Assembly: GCA_036396915.1 (NCBI GenBank)
Contig: DASWJX010000073.1
Coordinates: 1-29,456, forward strand
Origin: BM509 sp036396915
GTDB taxonomy: Bacteria > Desulfobacterota > Desulfuromonadia > Desulfuromonadales > Geopsychrobacteraceae
Direction: 5' to 3'
Length of the DNA stretch: 29,456 nucleotides
The notes below the pieces were generated by a model. The model saw only the letters and a list, made by a program, of their open reading frames with translations, did no database searches and was not told where the DNA came from. Each line of letters begins with the position of its first letter. The first letter of the stretch is position 1. The position numbers and the translations under genes were made by a program. This document shows, piece after piece, positions 18,385-25,844 of this stretch.

Positions 18385-18541
18385 ATTGTTTCGGTTATTG
18401 TTTATCCGGGAAAAGGTAGCGTATGAAAGTAACAAACCGCCCTTTTTTTTGCAAGCATTCTGACGTGAATCCGGCAACGCTAAATTTTAGATTAAGGCAG
18501 GGACCGGATATCCGTATCGCCACGGAATATGGTTATTTTTC

Positions 18542-18569
18542 TTGACTTGGTGTTTGTTTTGTGTTTAAA
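18542..18569 (+). promoter_or_regulatory. Probable sigma-70 promoter for rpmH-rnpA
   Basis: TTGACT (18542-18547) is followed after 16 bases by TTTAAA (18564-18569). The -35 matches 5 of 6 and the -10 about 4 of 6. It lies 48 bases upstream of the rpmH start, in front of a good ribosome site (AAGAAGGAG). It is the only clear promoter seen for the rightward cluster. Confidence 0.5.
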
Positions 18570-18617
18570 ACTGCTACTTTGTCAGCAAGCAATTAAATAG
18601 AAAGAAGGAGTCTATAG

Positions 18618-18770
18618 ATGTCCAAGCGCACATTTCAACCCAGCCGGATCAAGCGTAAGCGGACCCACGGTTTCCGTAAGCGGATGCAGACCAAAAACGG
18701 TCGTCACGTTATCAATCGTCGGCGTTCCCGCGGTCGCAAGTCGTTGAGCGCCACCGTGACGCAGAAGTAA
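18618..18770 (+). CDS. rpmH: 50S ribosomal protein L34
   Basis: The 50-aa protein begins MSKRTFQPSRIKRKRTHGFR and ends in SLSATVTQK, with the Arg/Lys-rich composition and the GFRKRMQTKNGRHV core typical of L34. It is slightly longer than the usual 44-46 aa at the C-terminus. AAGAAGGAG sits seven to eight bases upstream of the ATG. It is the first gene rightward of the origin and is followed three bases later by rnpA, the conserved pairing. Confidence 0.97.
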   Translation: MSKRTFQPSRIKRKRTHGFRKRMQTKNGRHVINRRRSRGRKSLSATVTQK

Positions 18771-18773
18771 TAC

Positions 18774-19121
18774 TTGCAGGCCGGTAAAAAATATTCTTTT
18801 CCTTCCGCGTTCAGGTTGAGGAAGGCGAGGGAATTCGGACTCGTGCAAAAAATGGGGTGTAGAATTCATACACCCCATTTTATTCTGCTGAAAATGCCGT
18901 CCCGCAGCGGCGTTACCAAACTGGGTCTGACAGTGAGTCGAAAAGTCGGCAATGCGGTCTGTCGGAACCGGATCAAGCGCCTGCTCAGGGAGTACTTCAG
19001 ACAGCATAGGCATAATTTTGATCCGCCCATCGAACTGTCGGTTATTGCCAAAAGAAACGCCGGTGAAATAGAGGCGAAAACAGTTGCTGGTGAACTGGAT
19101 ATATTGAAGAAAAAGGGTTGA
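18774..19121 (+). CDS. rnpA: Ribonuclease P protein component
   Basis: RnpA binds the RNase P RNA and helps process tRNA 5' ends. The 115-aa protein has SFPSAFRLRKAREFGLV at the N-terminus and the signature GLTVSRKVGNAVCRNRIKRL. The only start that includes the conserved N-terminus is a TTG three bases after the rpmH stop; an in-frame stop precedes it and the next Met (residue 27) is too late. There is no strong ribosome site, so translation is probably coupled to rpmH. yidD follows after nine bases. Confidence 0.93.
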   Translation: MQAGKKYSFPSAFRLRKAREFGLVQKMGCRIHTPHFILLKMPSRSGVTKLGLTVSRKVGNAVCRNRIKRLLREYFRQHRHNFDPPIELSVIAKRNAGEIEAKTVAGELDILKKKG

Positions 19122-19130
19122 AAGCTACCT

Positions 19131-19370
19131 ATGGCTGCAAAACCGTTTATCTTTTTGATCGATATCTACCGCTACCTTATTTCCCCCATGTTGCCTCAGT
19201 CCTGTCGCTTTTATCCTTCCTGTTCCGGATATTCCCGGGATGCGCTGCTGAAATACGGACTCGTTAAAGGTCTTTATCTGTCGCTGAAAAGGCTGCTGAA
19301 GTGCCAGCCTTTTCATCCCGGCGGCTATGACCCGTTACCTCATATAAAAATAAAAAAACAGGATTATTAA
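19131..19370 (+). CDS. yidD: Membrane protein insertion efficiency factor YidD
   Basis: YidD is a small protein associated with the inner face of the membrane that assists YidC-dependent insertion. The 79-aa product has the family hallmarks LIDIYRYLISPMLPQSCRFY, PSCSGYSRDAL and KCQPFHPGGYDPLP with the conserved cysteines. It sits between rnpA and yidC as in most bacteria, nine bases after rnpA and five bases before yidC. Confidence 0.96.
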   Translation: MAAKPFIFLIDIYRYLISPMLPQSCRFYPSCSGYSRDALLKYGLVKGLYLSLKRLLKCQPFHPGGYDPLPHIKIKKQDY

Positions 19371-19375
19371 ATCAT

Positions 19376-20992
19376 ATGGAAAACAAACGGACGGTACTGG
19401 CAATCGCCCTGATTATCCTTGTCTGGTCTGGTTACAGTCTGTTATTCCCCCCCCAGCCACCGCCGCCGCCCGCAGTCGCCCCCCAGGTGGCTGCCGAACC
19501 GGCAGCAGAAAGATCCGCCGAGACTTTTTCCGGGGAGAGCAGGGTGGTCGGCGCCGTTGCTGAAAACATGCAACCGGCGGAAACGCCCAAAATCGAAAAG
19601 AAAATCCGGGTCGAATCCGACCTCTATCTATATGAGTTGACCACGGACGGCGCCAGGTTGCGCCGGGCGGTATTGAAAAAATATAAAGAAGAGAATAAGC
19701 CGGATGCCGCCCCGGTCAATATTGTTACGACAGACGGCAACCAGCTGGCAACGTTTAGAACCAGCGGCAATGAAGGACTCTCGCTTCCTGCCGATACCTT
19801 CTACGCCCTGCAGGGCGAACGGACCGATTTTCGTTTGTCGGATCAGGGCGTTGAGGTCATCCGATTTGTCGCCAACAGCGCAACCGGTCTGGAAGTGCAT
19901 AAAAGCTACACCTTTCATGCCGACAGTTATCAGGTTGATCTGAGCGTCAAGTTGATCAACCGCTCCAGCCAACCGTCCCGGGGATCTTTTGACCTTTCTC
20001 TGATCAATTACTGGGATGAATCCCGTGAAGGGGACACCTATAATTTTGTAGGACCGACAACCCTGGTCGGTGAAAAGATGATGGAAGACGATCCGGAGGA
20101 TCTGCAGACCACCTCAAAAACCTACAGCAAGGATTTTGTCTGGTCCGGTTTCCTGACCAAATATTTTGCTACGCTGGTCAGTCCGCAGGCGAATGCGACG
20201 AAGAAAATCAGTGTCGAGGCGGGCGACGGTTATGTGGAAAACCGCTTTTCCTCTGCTTACTTGACGTTGGAGCCGGGTGAAAGCATCAGTTTTGACTATG
20301 TCGCTTATCTCGGCCCGAAGGATTACGATCTGCTTAAGGCGACAGGGCATCAGTTTGATGCTGCCATCGATCTCGGTTTCTTCAGTATTATCGCTCAGCC
20401 GCTGATGATTGCTCTGAAGTTTTTCCACGGATATTTGGGCAACTGGGGGTTTGCGATTATTCTGCTGACCGTCTGTATCAAGGCGCTTTTCTGGCCCCTG
20501 ACCCAGAAGAGTTATTCTTCGATGAAGGCGATGCAGAAACTGCAGCCGAAGATGGCTAAATTGCGGGAAAAATACGCCAACGACAAGCAGCGCCTGAATA
20601 CGGAGATGATGACCCTGTACAAGGAAAACCGGGTCAATCCATTTGGCGGTTGTCTGCCGATCTTGATTCAGATTCCGGTCTTCTTCGCCCTGTACCAGGT
20701 CCTGCTGCGTTCCATCGAACTGCGTCATGCGCCCTTTATGTGGTGGATCACCGATCTTTCCGCCAAGGATCCCTATTATGTGACCCCCCTGATCATGGGT
20801 GTGACGATGTTTCTGCAGCAGAAGATGACACCGACGACGATGGATCCCATGCAGGCGCGCCTGATGATGATGATGCCGGTTGTTTTTACCTTTTTGTTCC
20901 TCAATTTTCCCTCGGGTCTGGTTATTTACTGGCTGGTCAATAACGTGCTGACCATTGCCCAGCAGTACCTGATAAACCGTAAGCCGGCCTGA
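19376..20992 (+). CDS. yidC: Membrane protein insertase YidC (Gram-negative type)
   Basis: YidC inserts and folds inner-membrane proteins alone or with SecYEG. The 538-aa protein has an N-terminal anchor (VLAIALIILVWSGYSLLF), a Pro/Ala-rich linker (PPQPPPPPAVAPQ), a large periplasmic beta domain to about residue 330, and then the conserved five-helix core. That core includes GNWGFAIILLTVCIKALFWP, KMAKLREKYANDKQRLNTEM, NPFGGCLPILIQIPVFFALY and FPSGLVIYWLVNNVLTIAQQ. The large periplasmic domain marks the Gram-negative form. mnmE follows after 20 bases; the R3H protein gene jag, often found between the two in other bacteria, is not present. Confidence 0.97.
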   Translation: MENKRTVLAIALIILVWSGYSLLFPPQPPPPPAVAPQVAAEPAAERSAETFSGESRVVGAVAENMQPAETPKIEKKIRVESDLYLYELTTDGARLRRAVLKKYKEENKPDAAPVNIVTTDGNQLATFRTSGNEGLSLPADTFYALQGERTDFRLSDQGVEVIRFVANSATGLEVHKSYTFHADSYQVDLSVKLINRSSQPSRGSFDLSLINYWDESREGDTYNFVGPTTLVGEKMMEDDPEDLQTTSKTYSKDFVWSGFLTKYFATLVSPQANATKKISVEAGDGYVENRFSSAYLTLEPGESISFDYVAYLGPKDYDLLKATGHQFDAAIDLGFFSIIAQPLMIALKFFHGYLGNWGFAIILLTVCIKALFWPLTQKSYSSMKAMQKLQPKMAKLREKYANDKQRLNTEMMTLYKENRVNPFGGCLPILIQIPVFFALYQVLLRSIELRHAPFMWWITDLSAKDPYYVTPLIMGVTMFLQQKMTPTTMDPMQARLMMMMPVVFTFLFLNFPSGLVIYWLVNNVLTIAQQYLINRKPA

Positions 20993-21012
20993 GTGCTTGA
21001 TGGGAGATTGCG

Positions 21013-22377
21013 GTGAACCGTACAGAGACCATTATCGCCCCGGCGACTCCGCCGGGAGAGGGCGGTCTGGCAGTTATTCGGATCTCAGGCTCCGGCGCCC
21101 TGGAAGCGCTCCATAAATTTTTCAGGCCCACCGGATCTAAAGACAAGCTGGAATCACACCGTCTTTATCACGGCTACCTGGTTGATAACCAGGGCAACCG
21201 GATCGATGAAGTGATGGCGGTTTATATGCAACCTCCGCGCAGTTATACCTGCGAGGAGGTTGTTGAAATTCACTGCCACGGCGGGCGGCAGATCGTCAGG
21301 TCGCTTCTCGACCTCTACCTGGGGTACGGTTTGCGCCTCGCCCAGCCGGGGGAGTTCACCTATCGCGCCTTTATGAACGGGCGCCTCGACCTGTCCCAGG
21401 CCGAGGCCGTCTCCCGCCTTATCCATTCCCGTTCCGAAACCTCCAGGGCGCTGGCCCTGTCCCAGGTGGAAGGGCGCCTGAGTCGGGCCATCCATCGCTT
21501 CTCCCAGTCGCTGCGCCGGGCGCTGGTGCTGATAGAGGCCTGGATCGACTTTCCCGAGGAGGAGCTTCCCGTCCGGGAAAATCTAGATCTTAAATTTCAA
21601 CTATCTGAAATAATTAAAGAAATAGATGTTTTACTGGATACTTTCCAGACCGGAAGGGCGTTTATCGAAGGGGTTTCCATTCTCCTGATAGGGCGCCCTA
21701 ATTCGGGAAAAAGCTCTCTGCTGAACGCCCTGCTGGGCGAGGAGCGGGCGATTGTAACCGAAATACCGGGCACGACACGGGATACCCTTGAGGAAGGCCT
21801 GACCATCGGCGGACTGCCGGTCCGCCTGATCGACACCGCTGGTTTCCGCCACTCCGAAGACCGCGTTGAAATGGAGGGGGTCAGAAGGGCGCGGGAAAAA
21901 ATCGCTACCGTCGATCTGGTTCTACTGGTGGTCGATGCCTCACAACCACTACAGGAAGAGGACCTGCTTGCCTACAGTGCCTGCCGCGATCGCTCTGCGC
22001 TGCTCGTTCTCAATAAAGCCGATCTGGTCTCTGTGCCGCCGGACACGAGTTTTTGCAGCTTTACACAGCTCGAAATTTCAGCGAAAACCGGTCAGGGCCT
22101 GCCGGCGTTACGCGAAACCGTTGCCCGCATGTTCAATCAGGAAAGCTGCGATCTGTATGATTCGGTAGTTATTACCGAAAAACGCCACAATGACGCACTG
22201 CTGCGCTGTCGCGAGAGTCTGGAGCGCGCCGAGGCTTCCATCGTTGGGCAGATGTCCCTGGAATTTCTGGCCCTGGATGTCAGGGGTGCCCTCGATGCGC
22301 TCGGGATGATTTCCGGAGAGACGACCACCGACGACATCCTGAATGATATTTTTTCCAGCTTCTGTATCGGCAAGTAG
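21013..22377 (+). CDS. mnmE: tRNA modification GTPase MnmE
   Basis: MnmE with MnmG installs the carboxymethylaminomethyl group at C5 of wobble U34. The 454-aa protein has the N-terminal folate-binding domain (TIIAPATPPGEGGLAVIRIS), a helical domain, and an inserted Ras-like G domain with P-loop GRPNSGKSS, switch region IPGTTRDTLEE, DTAGFR and NKAD. It ends in the catalytic CIGK motif. The start is GTG with GGGAG eight bases upstream. A stretch around 21583-21645 in the helical domain is unusually AT-rich. The stop codon is six bases from the parS site. Confidence 0.97.
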   Translation: MNRTETIIAPATPPGEGGLAVIRISGSGALEALHKFFRPTGSKDKLESHRLYHGYLVDNQGNRIDEVMAVYMQPPRSYTCEEVVEIHCHGGRQIVRSLLDLYLGYGLRLAQPGEFTYRAFMNGRLDLSQAEAVSRLIHSRSETSRALALSQVEGRLSRAIHRFSQSLRRALVLIEAWIDFPEEELPVRENLDLKFQLSEIIKEIDVLLDTFQTGRAFIEGVSILLIGRPNSGKSSLLNALLGEERAIVTEIPGTTRDTLEEGLTIGGLPVRLIDTAGFRHSEDRVEMEGVRRAREKIATVDLVLLVVDASQPLQEEDLLAYSACRDRSALLVLNKADLVSVPPDTSFCSFTQLEISAKTGQGLPALRETVARMFNQESCDLYDSVVITEKRHNDALLRCRESLERAEASIVGQMSLEFLALDVRGALDALGMISGETTTDDILNDIFSSFCIGK

Positions 22378-22383
22378 GGCGAG

Positions 22384-22399
22384 TGTTTCACGTGAAACA
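22384..22399. promoter_or_regulatory. parS centromere-like site (ParB binding)
   Basis: TGTTTCACGTGAAACA is a perfect 16-base palindrome and an exact match to the bacterial parS consensus. It lies between the mnmE stop and the mnmG start, about 4 kb from the predicted origin and 2.7 kb before parA. ParB would load here and spread, with ParA moving the origin region. Confidence 0.95.
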
Positions 22400-22420
22400 G
22401 ACGAAACGGTGGATTTGAAA

Positions 22421-24283
22421 ATGACGGGTTACGGAAAAGAGTACGCGGTGATCGTCGTCGGCGCCGGGCATGCCGGCTGTGAGGCGGCCCTGGCCGCGGC
22501 CCGCATGGGCTGTCCCACGCTGCTCTTGACCATGGGTCTGGATACCGTCGCCATGATGTCGTGCAATCCGGCGATCGGCGGGCTGGCCAAGGGGCATCTG
22601 GTTCATGAGGTGGATGCCCTCGGTGGAGAGATGGCCCTCAACACCGATGCGACCGCGATTCAGTTTCGCCGGTTGAACACCAGGAAGGGGCCGGCCGTAA
22701 GGGCGACCCGGGCGCAGGCCGACCGGATGGCGTACAGTGCACGCATGAAGCGGGTGCTGGAAGCGGAGCCGCTGCTGGATCTGAAGCAGGGGGTGGTGAC
22801 GTCGCTGTTGACGGTCGGCGAGCGGGTCGTAGGAGTGAAAACCCGGGAAGGCGTGGATTTTTCCGGCCGATCGGTGGTGCTGACGACCGGCACCTTTATG
22901 CGGGGACTTATTCATATCGGTCTGCATAATTACTCGGGCGGACGGGCCGGAGAGCCGGCGTCCGAGGGCTTGTCCGACTGTCTGCGCGATCTTGGCTTTC
23001 GTGTCGGGCGTCTGAAGACCGGGACTCCGGCGCGACTTGCCGCCCGCTCCATCGATTTTTCCAGGCTCGAACAGCAGGCCGGCGATGCGGTTGTCAAACC
23101 GTTTTCTTTTCTGACCTCGTCGCTGGTTGTTGATCAGGTTCCCTGTCATATCGCCTACACCAACGAGCAGACCCACGACATTATCCGCGGAAGCCTGGAT
23201 CGTTCACCCCTTTATTCCGGCGTGATAGAAGGAGTGGGCCCGCGCTACTGTCCTTCCATCGAAGACAAGGTGGTGCGTTTTCCCGAACGCACTTCCCATC
23301 AGACCTTTCTGGAGCCGGAGGGGCGCGGCAGCGGTGAGGTTTACCCCAGCGGCATGTCGACCTCCCTGCCTCCGGATGTACAGATCAGGTTTTACCGAAG
23401 CATGGTCGGGCTGGAGCAGGTGGAGATTATGCGCCCGGGGTATGCCATAGAGTATGACTTTGTCGAGCCGACCCAGCTCAGGCCGACCCTGGAAACGCGG
23501 GAGGTGCCGGGGCTTTATCATGCCGGGCAGGTGAACGGTACCTCCGGATACGAAGAAGCGGCGGCCCAGGGGTTGCTGGCCGGGATCAATGCCGCGCTGC
23601 AAGCGACGCAGCGCGAGCCGGTCACCGTCGGCCGCGATCAGGCCTATCTCGGTGTGATGATTGACGATCTGGTGACGCAGTCGACACGGGAACCGTACCG
23701 GATGTTTACCTCGCGCGCGGAATATCGGCTGTTGTTGCGCGAGGACAATGCCGACCGCAGGCTGACCGAGTTGGGGCGGCGGGTCGGCCTCGTCTCGGAT
23801 GAGCGCTGGGAACGCTATCGGAAAAAACAGGACGAATACCGGCAGGGCGCGAAACTGCTGGTCGAGCGGAAGCTTAAACCGTCGAACCGGGAGGCGTTGA
23901 GCGCCCTGGCGCTGAGCGGCTTGCGAAACGGCGTCACGCTCGAGGAGCTGTTGCGCCGCCCGGAGATCGGCATCGATGCCCTGGTGCCGCTGGGGGAGGG
24001 GTTGGCCGCGCTTTCACCGGAGGTTCTTGAGCAGCTCGAAATAGCCACCAAGTATGAAGGGTATATTCAGCGGCAGCTGGAGCAGGTTGCTCGCTTTCGC
24101 GAGATGGAGGATGTGAAGATTCCCGCAGCGGTGAACTACCTTGAGGTTGAGGGGCTTTCCGCCGAGGTCCGGGAAAGACTGCTGGAAATCAGGCCCGAGA
24201 CGCTTGGTCAGGCCGGGCGGATCCAGGGGGTGACCCCGGCGGCCCTTGCGGTCCTGAATGTTCATCTGCGCAAGAAACGATGA
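22421..24283 (+). CDS. mnmG: tRNA uridine-5-carboxymethylaminomethyl modification enzyme MnmG (GidA)
   Basis: MnmG is the FAD-binding partner of MnmE. The 620-aa protein has the dinucleotide-binding VIVVGAGHAGCEAALAAARM, the motif MSCNPAIGGLAKGHLVHEVD, GRLKTGTPARL, PGYAIEYDFVEP and the second FAD region HAGQVNGTSGYEEAAAQG. The helical C-terminal domain, needed for MnmE binding, is complete. I start at ATG 22421, with GGTGGA seven bases upstream and MTGYGKEYAVIVVGAG following. The open frame extends upstream to 22343, but that part would read through the parS site and the mnmE end. Its stop overlaps the rsmG start (ATGA). Confidence 0.97.
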   Translation: MTGYGKEYAVIVVGAGHAGCEAALAAARMGCPTLLLTMGLDTVAMMSCNPAIGGLAKGHLVHEVDALGGEMALNTDATAIQFRRLNTRKGPAVRATRAQADRMAYSARMKRVLEAEPLLDLKQGVVTSLLTVGERVVGVKTREGVDFSGRSVVLTTGTFMRGLIHIGLHNYSGGRAGEPASEGLSDCLRDLGFRVGRLKTGTPARLAARSIDFSRLEQQAGDAVVKPFSFLTSSLVVDQVPCHIAYTNEQTHDIIRGSLDRSPLYSGVIEGVGPRYCPSIEDKVVRFPERTSHQTFLEPEGRGSGEVYPSGMSTSLPPDVQIRFYRSMVGLEQVEIMRPGYAIEYDFVEPTQLRPTLETREVPGLYHAGQVNGTSGYEEAAAQGLLAGINAALQATQREPVTVGRDQAYLGVMIDDLVTQSTREPYRMFTSRAEYRLLLREDNADRRLTELGRRVGLVSDERWERYRKKQDEYRQGAKLLVERKLKPSNREALSALALSGLRNGVTLEELLRRPEIGIDALVPLGEGLAALSPEVLEQLEIATKYEGYIQRQLEQVARFREMEDVKIPAAVNYLEVEGLSAEVRERLLEIRPETLGQAGRIQGVTPAALAVLNVHLRKKR

Positions 24284-24921
24284 AAGAACTGCTGCGCGAC
24301 GGGCTGGAGCGGTCCGGTCTGCTTCTGGAACCGGAGGTGTGCCGGGCCCTGGAAACCTTTTTGGCGGAGCTGTTGCGCTGGAATCGCCGGGTCAACCTGA
24401 CGGCCATCAGCGACCCGGCGGAGGCCGTGGAAAAGCACCTTGTCGACTCCCTGTTGCTGCTGCCTTTGCTCGGGGGTGCGACCTCCCTGCTTGACATGGG
24501 ATCCGGCGCCGGCTTGCCCGGTATCCCCCTGCAGCTCGCCAGGCCGGAGCTGAGGGTGGTCAGCGTCGACAGCGTCGGCAAGAAAATAAATTTCCAGCGA
24601 CACGTCAAGCGCTTGCTGGGTCTTGGCCGGTTTACCCCGGTCCATGCACGGCTGGAAAATCTGGCGGACGAACTGGCGCAGAACGAAACCTTTGAGGTGG
24701 TGACCGCGCGCGCCTTCGCGTCGCTGGAGCTGATCGTTCAGCTGGGCGCTCCCCGGCGGTCTCCCGCCGGCAGGATTCTGGCGATGAAGGGTCCGGAAGG
24801 GGAGGCGGAAGCGCTGGCCGCTGCAAAAATCATTGCCGATGCCGGGCTGCGGATCGAGCGTATCCATAAATACCGCCTGCCTTTTTCCGGAGCCGAGCGG
24901 CAGGTCATCGTTTTGTCCTGA
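24280..24921 (+). CDS. rsmG: 16S rRNA (guanine(527)-N7)-methyltransferase RsmG (GidB)
   Basis: RsmG methylates G527 of 16S rRNA in the 530 loop; loss of it is known to give low-level streptomycin resistance in several bacteria. The 213-aa protein has LLRWNRRVNLTAISDPAEAV, the SAM-binding LLDMGSGAGLPGIPLQLARP, VVSVDSVGKKINFQRHV, and VVTARAFASLELIV. It overlaps the mnmG stop as ATGA, so translation is coupled. A hairpin follows at 24956-24976. Confidence 0.95.
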   Translation: MKELLRDGLERSGLLLEPEVCRALETFLAELLRWNRRVNLTAISDPAEAVEKHLVDSLLLLPLLGGATSLLDMGSGAGLPGIPLQLARPELRVVSVDSVGKKINFQRHVKRLLGLGRFTPVHARLENLADELAQNETFEVVTARAFASLELIVQLGAPRRSPAGRILAMKGPEGEAEALAAAKIIADAGLRIERIHKYRLPFSGAERQVIVLS

Positions 24922-24955
24922 TAAAAAGCAAGCAACCATACGGCAAATGGGCGAA

Positions 24956-24976
24956 GTCGGCTGTTTGGAAGCCGAC
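24956..24976 (+). terminator. Hairpin after rsmG, possible weak terminator
   Basis: GTCGGCT (24956-24962) pairs perfectly with AGCCGAC (24970-24976) across a seven-base loop. GGGTTTGG follows, so there is no proper T-tract; an unrelated run of seven T lies 31 bases further. The hairpin is in the 149-base gap before parA, so it may lower read-through between the tRNA-modification genes and parAB. Confidence 0.35.
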
Positions 24977-25070
24977 GGGTTTGGCGTTGCACCGCCGTTT
25001 ATTGGTCTTTTTTTAGCGAACGGCATGTGTTAATCTCTGTGGCTCAACTCGGGCATCAGGAGTGGCTTGC

Positions 25071-25844
25071 ATGGCGCGAATAATTACGGTAGCCAACCAG
25101 AAGGGCGGCGTCGGCAAAACGACGACCGCCGTGAATCTTTCCGCGTCCCTGGCTGCCGCGGAAAAGCGGACCCTTCTGGTTGACATGGACCCTCAGGCGA
25201 ACGCCTGCAGCGGCTGCGGAATCGATAAAACTGAAGTTATTTCAACGATCTATAATGCCCTGCTCGGTGAAACCTCAGCGGCCGAGGTGATCCAGAAAAC
25301 CGAACTCGGGTTTCTCGATGTGCTCCCCTCCAACACCGATTTGATCGGTGCCGAAATCGAATTGATCAGCAGCGCAAAGAGAGAGTATCGGCTCAAGCAG
25401 GTCCTTGCCGAGGTCTCCGGCGACTATGAATATATTATTGTCGATTGTCCGCCGTCGCTCGGGGTGTTGACTGTCAATTCACTGACGGCGGCCGACAACA
25501 TCCTGGTGCCGCTGCAGTGTGAATTTTACGCCATGGAAGGACTCGGCCAGTTGATGCAGACAGTCCGTCTGGTCCAGCAGGGGTTGAACCCGAAACTGGA
25601 AATCTGCGGAATTCTGCTGACGATGTTCGATGGCCGCAACAACCTGTGCCATCAGGTCAGCGATGAAATCCGCAACCATTTCGGAGACAAGGTGTTCAGC
25701 GCGGTCATCCCGCGCAATGTTCGTTTGTCGGAAGCCCCCAGTTATGGTCAGCCCGCCATCCTCTACGATATCAGTTCCCGGGGTGCCAGGGCGTATATGG
25801 CGTTGGCCAAGGAAATTATCGAAGCGGGAGGTCGTCATGGCTAA
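25071..25844 (+). CDS. parA: Chromosome partitioning ATPase ParA (Soj)
   Basis: ParA is a deviant Walker ATPase that binds DNA as an ATP dimer and drives movement of ParB-parS complexes. The 257-aa protein has the deviant P-loop KGGVGKTT at residues 11-18, LLVDMDPQANACSG, the switch YIIVDCPPSLGVLTVNSL and VPLQCEFYAMEGL. It has no N-terminal DNA-binding extension, as expected for chromosomal ParA. The ATG at 25071 has AGGAG eight bases upstream, so it is preferred over a GTG three codons earlier. It overlaps parB by eight bases. Confidence 0.97.
   Translation: MARIITVANQKGGVGKTTTAVNLSASLAAAEKRTLLVDMDPQANACSGCGIDKTEVISTIYNALLGETSAAEVIQKTELGFLDVLPSNTDLIGAEIELISSAKREYRLKQVLAEVSGDYEYIIVDCPPSLGVLTVNSLTAADNILVPLQCEFYAMEGLGQLMQTVRLVQQGLNPKLEICGILLTMFDGRNNLCHQVSDEIRNHFGDKVFSAVIPRNVRLSEAPSYGQPAILYDISSRGARAYMALAKEIIEAGGRHG

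Larger units (their letters stand above)
18337..18617. other. dnaA-rpmH intergenic region, second oriC subregion
   Basis: This 281-base gap is where gene orientation diverges. It contains a perfect DnaA box (18354-18362), a partial one (18376-18384), TTATCC followed by GGG (18402-18410, 6 of 9), an eight-base T-tract near 18450, and the rpmH promoter. No open reading frame or RNA gene was recognised. DnaA-box clusters upstream of dnaA together with an AT-rich element downstream of it would make a bipartite origin; which part melts cannot be shown from sequence alone. Confidence 0.6.

Noticed and set aside
22343..22420. Upstream extension of mnmG to 22343
   Set aside because: It would read through the end of mnmE and the parS palindrome and adds 26 residues not found in the family; ATG 22421 has a suitable ribosome site.
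25002..25035. Possible parA promoter TTGGTC...TTAATC
   Set aside because: The spacing is 21-22 bases, too long for a standard sigma-70 promoter, and both hexamers are weak.
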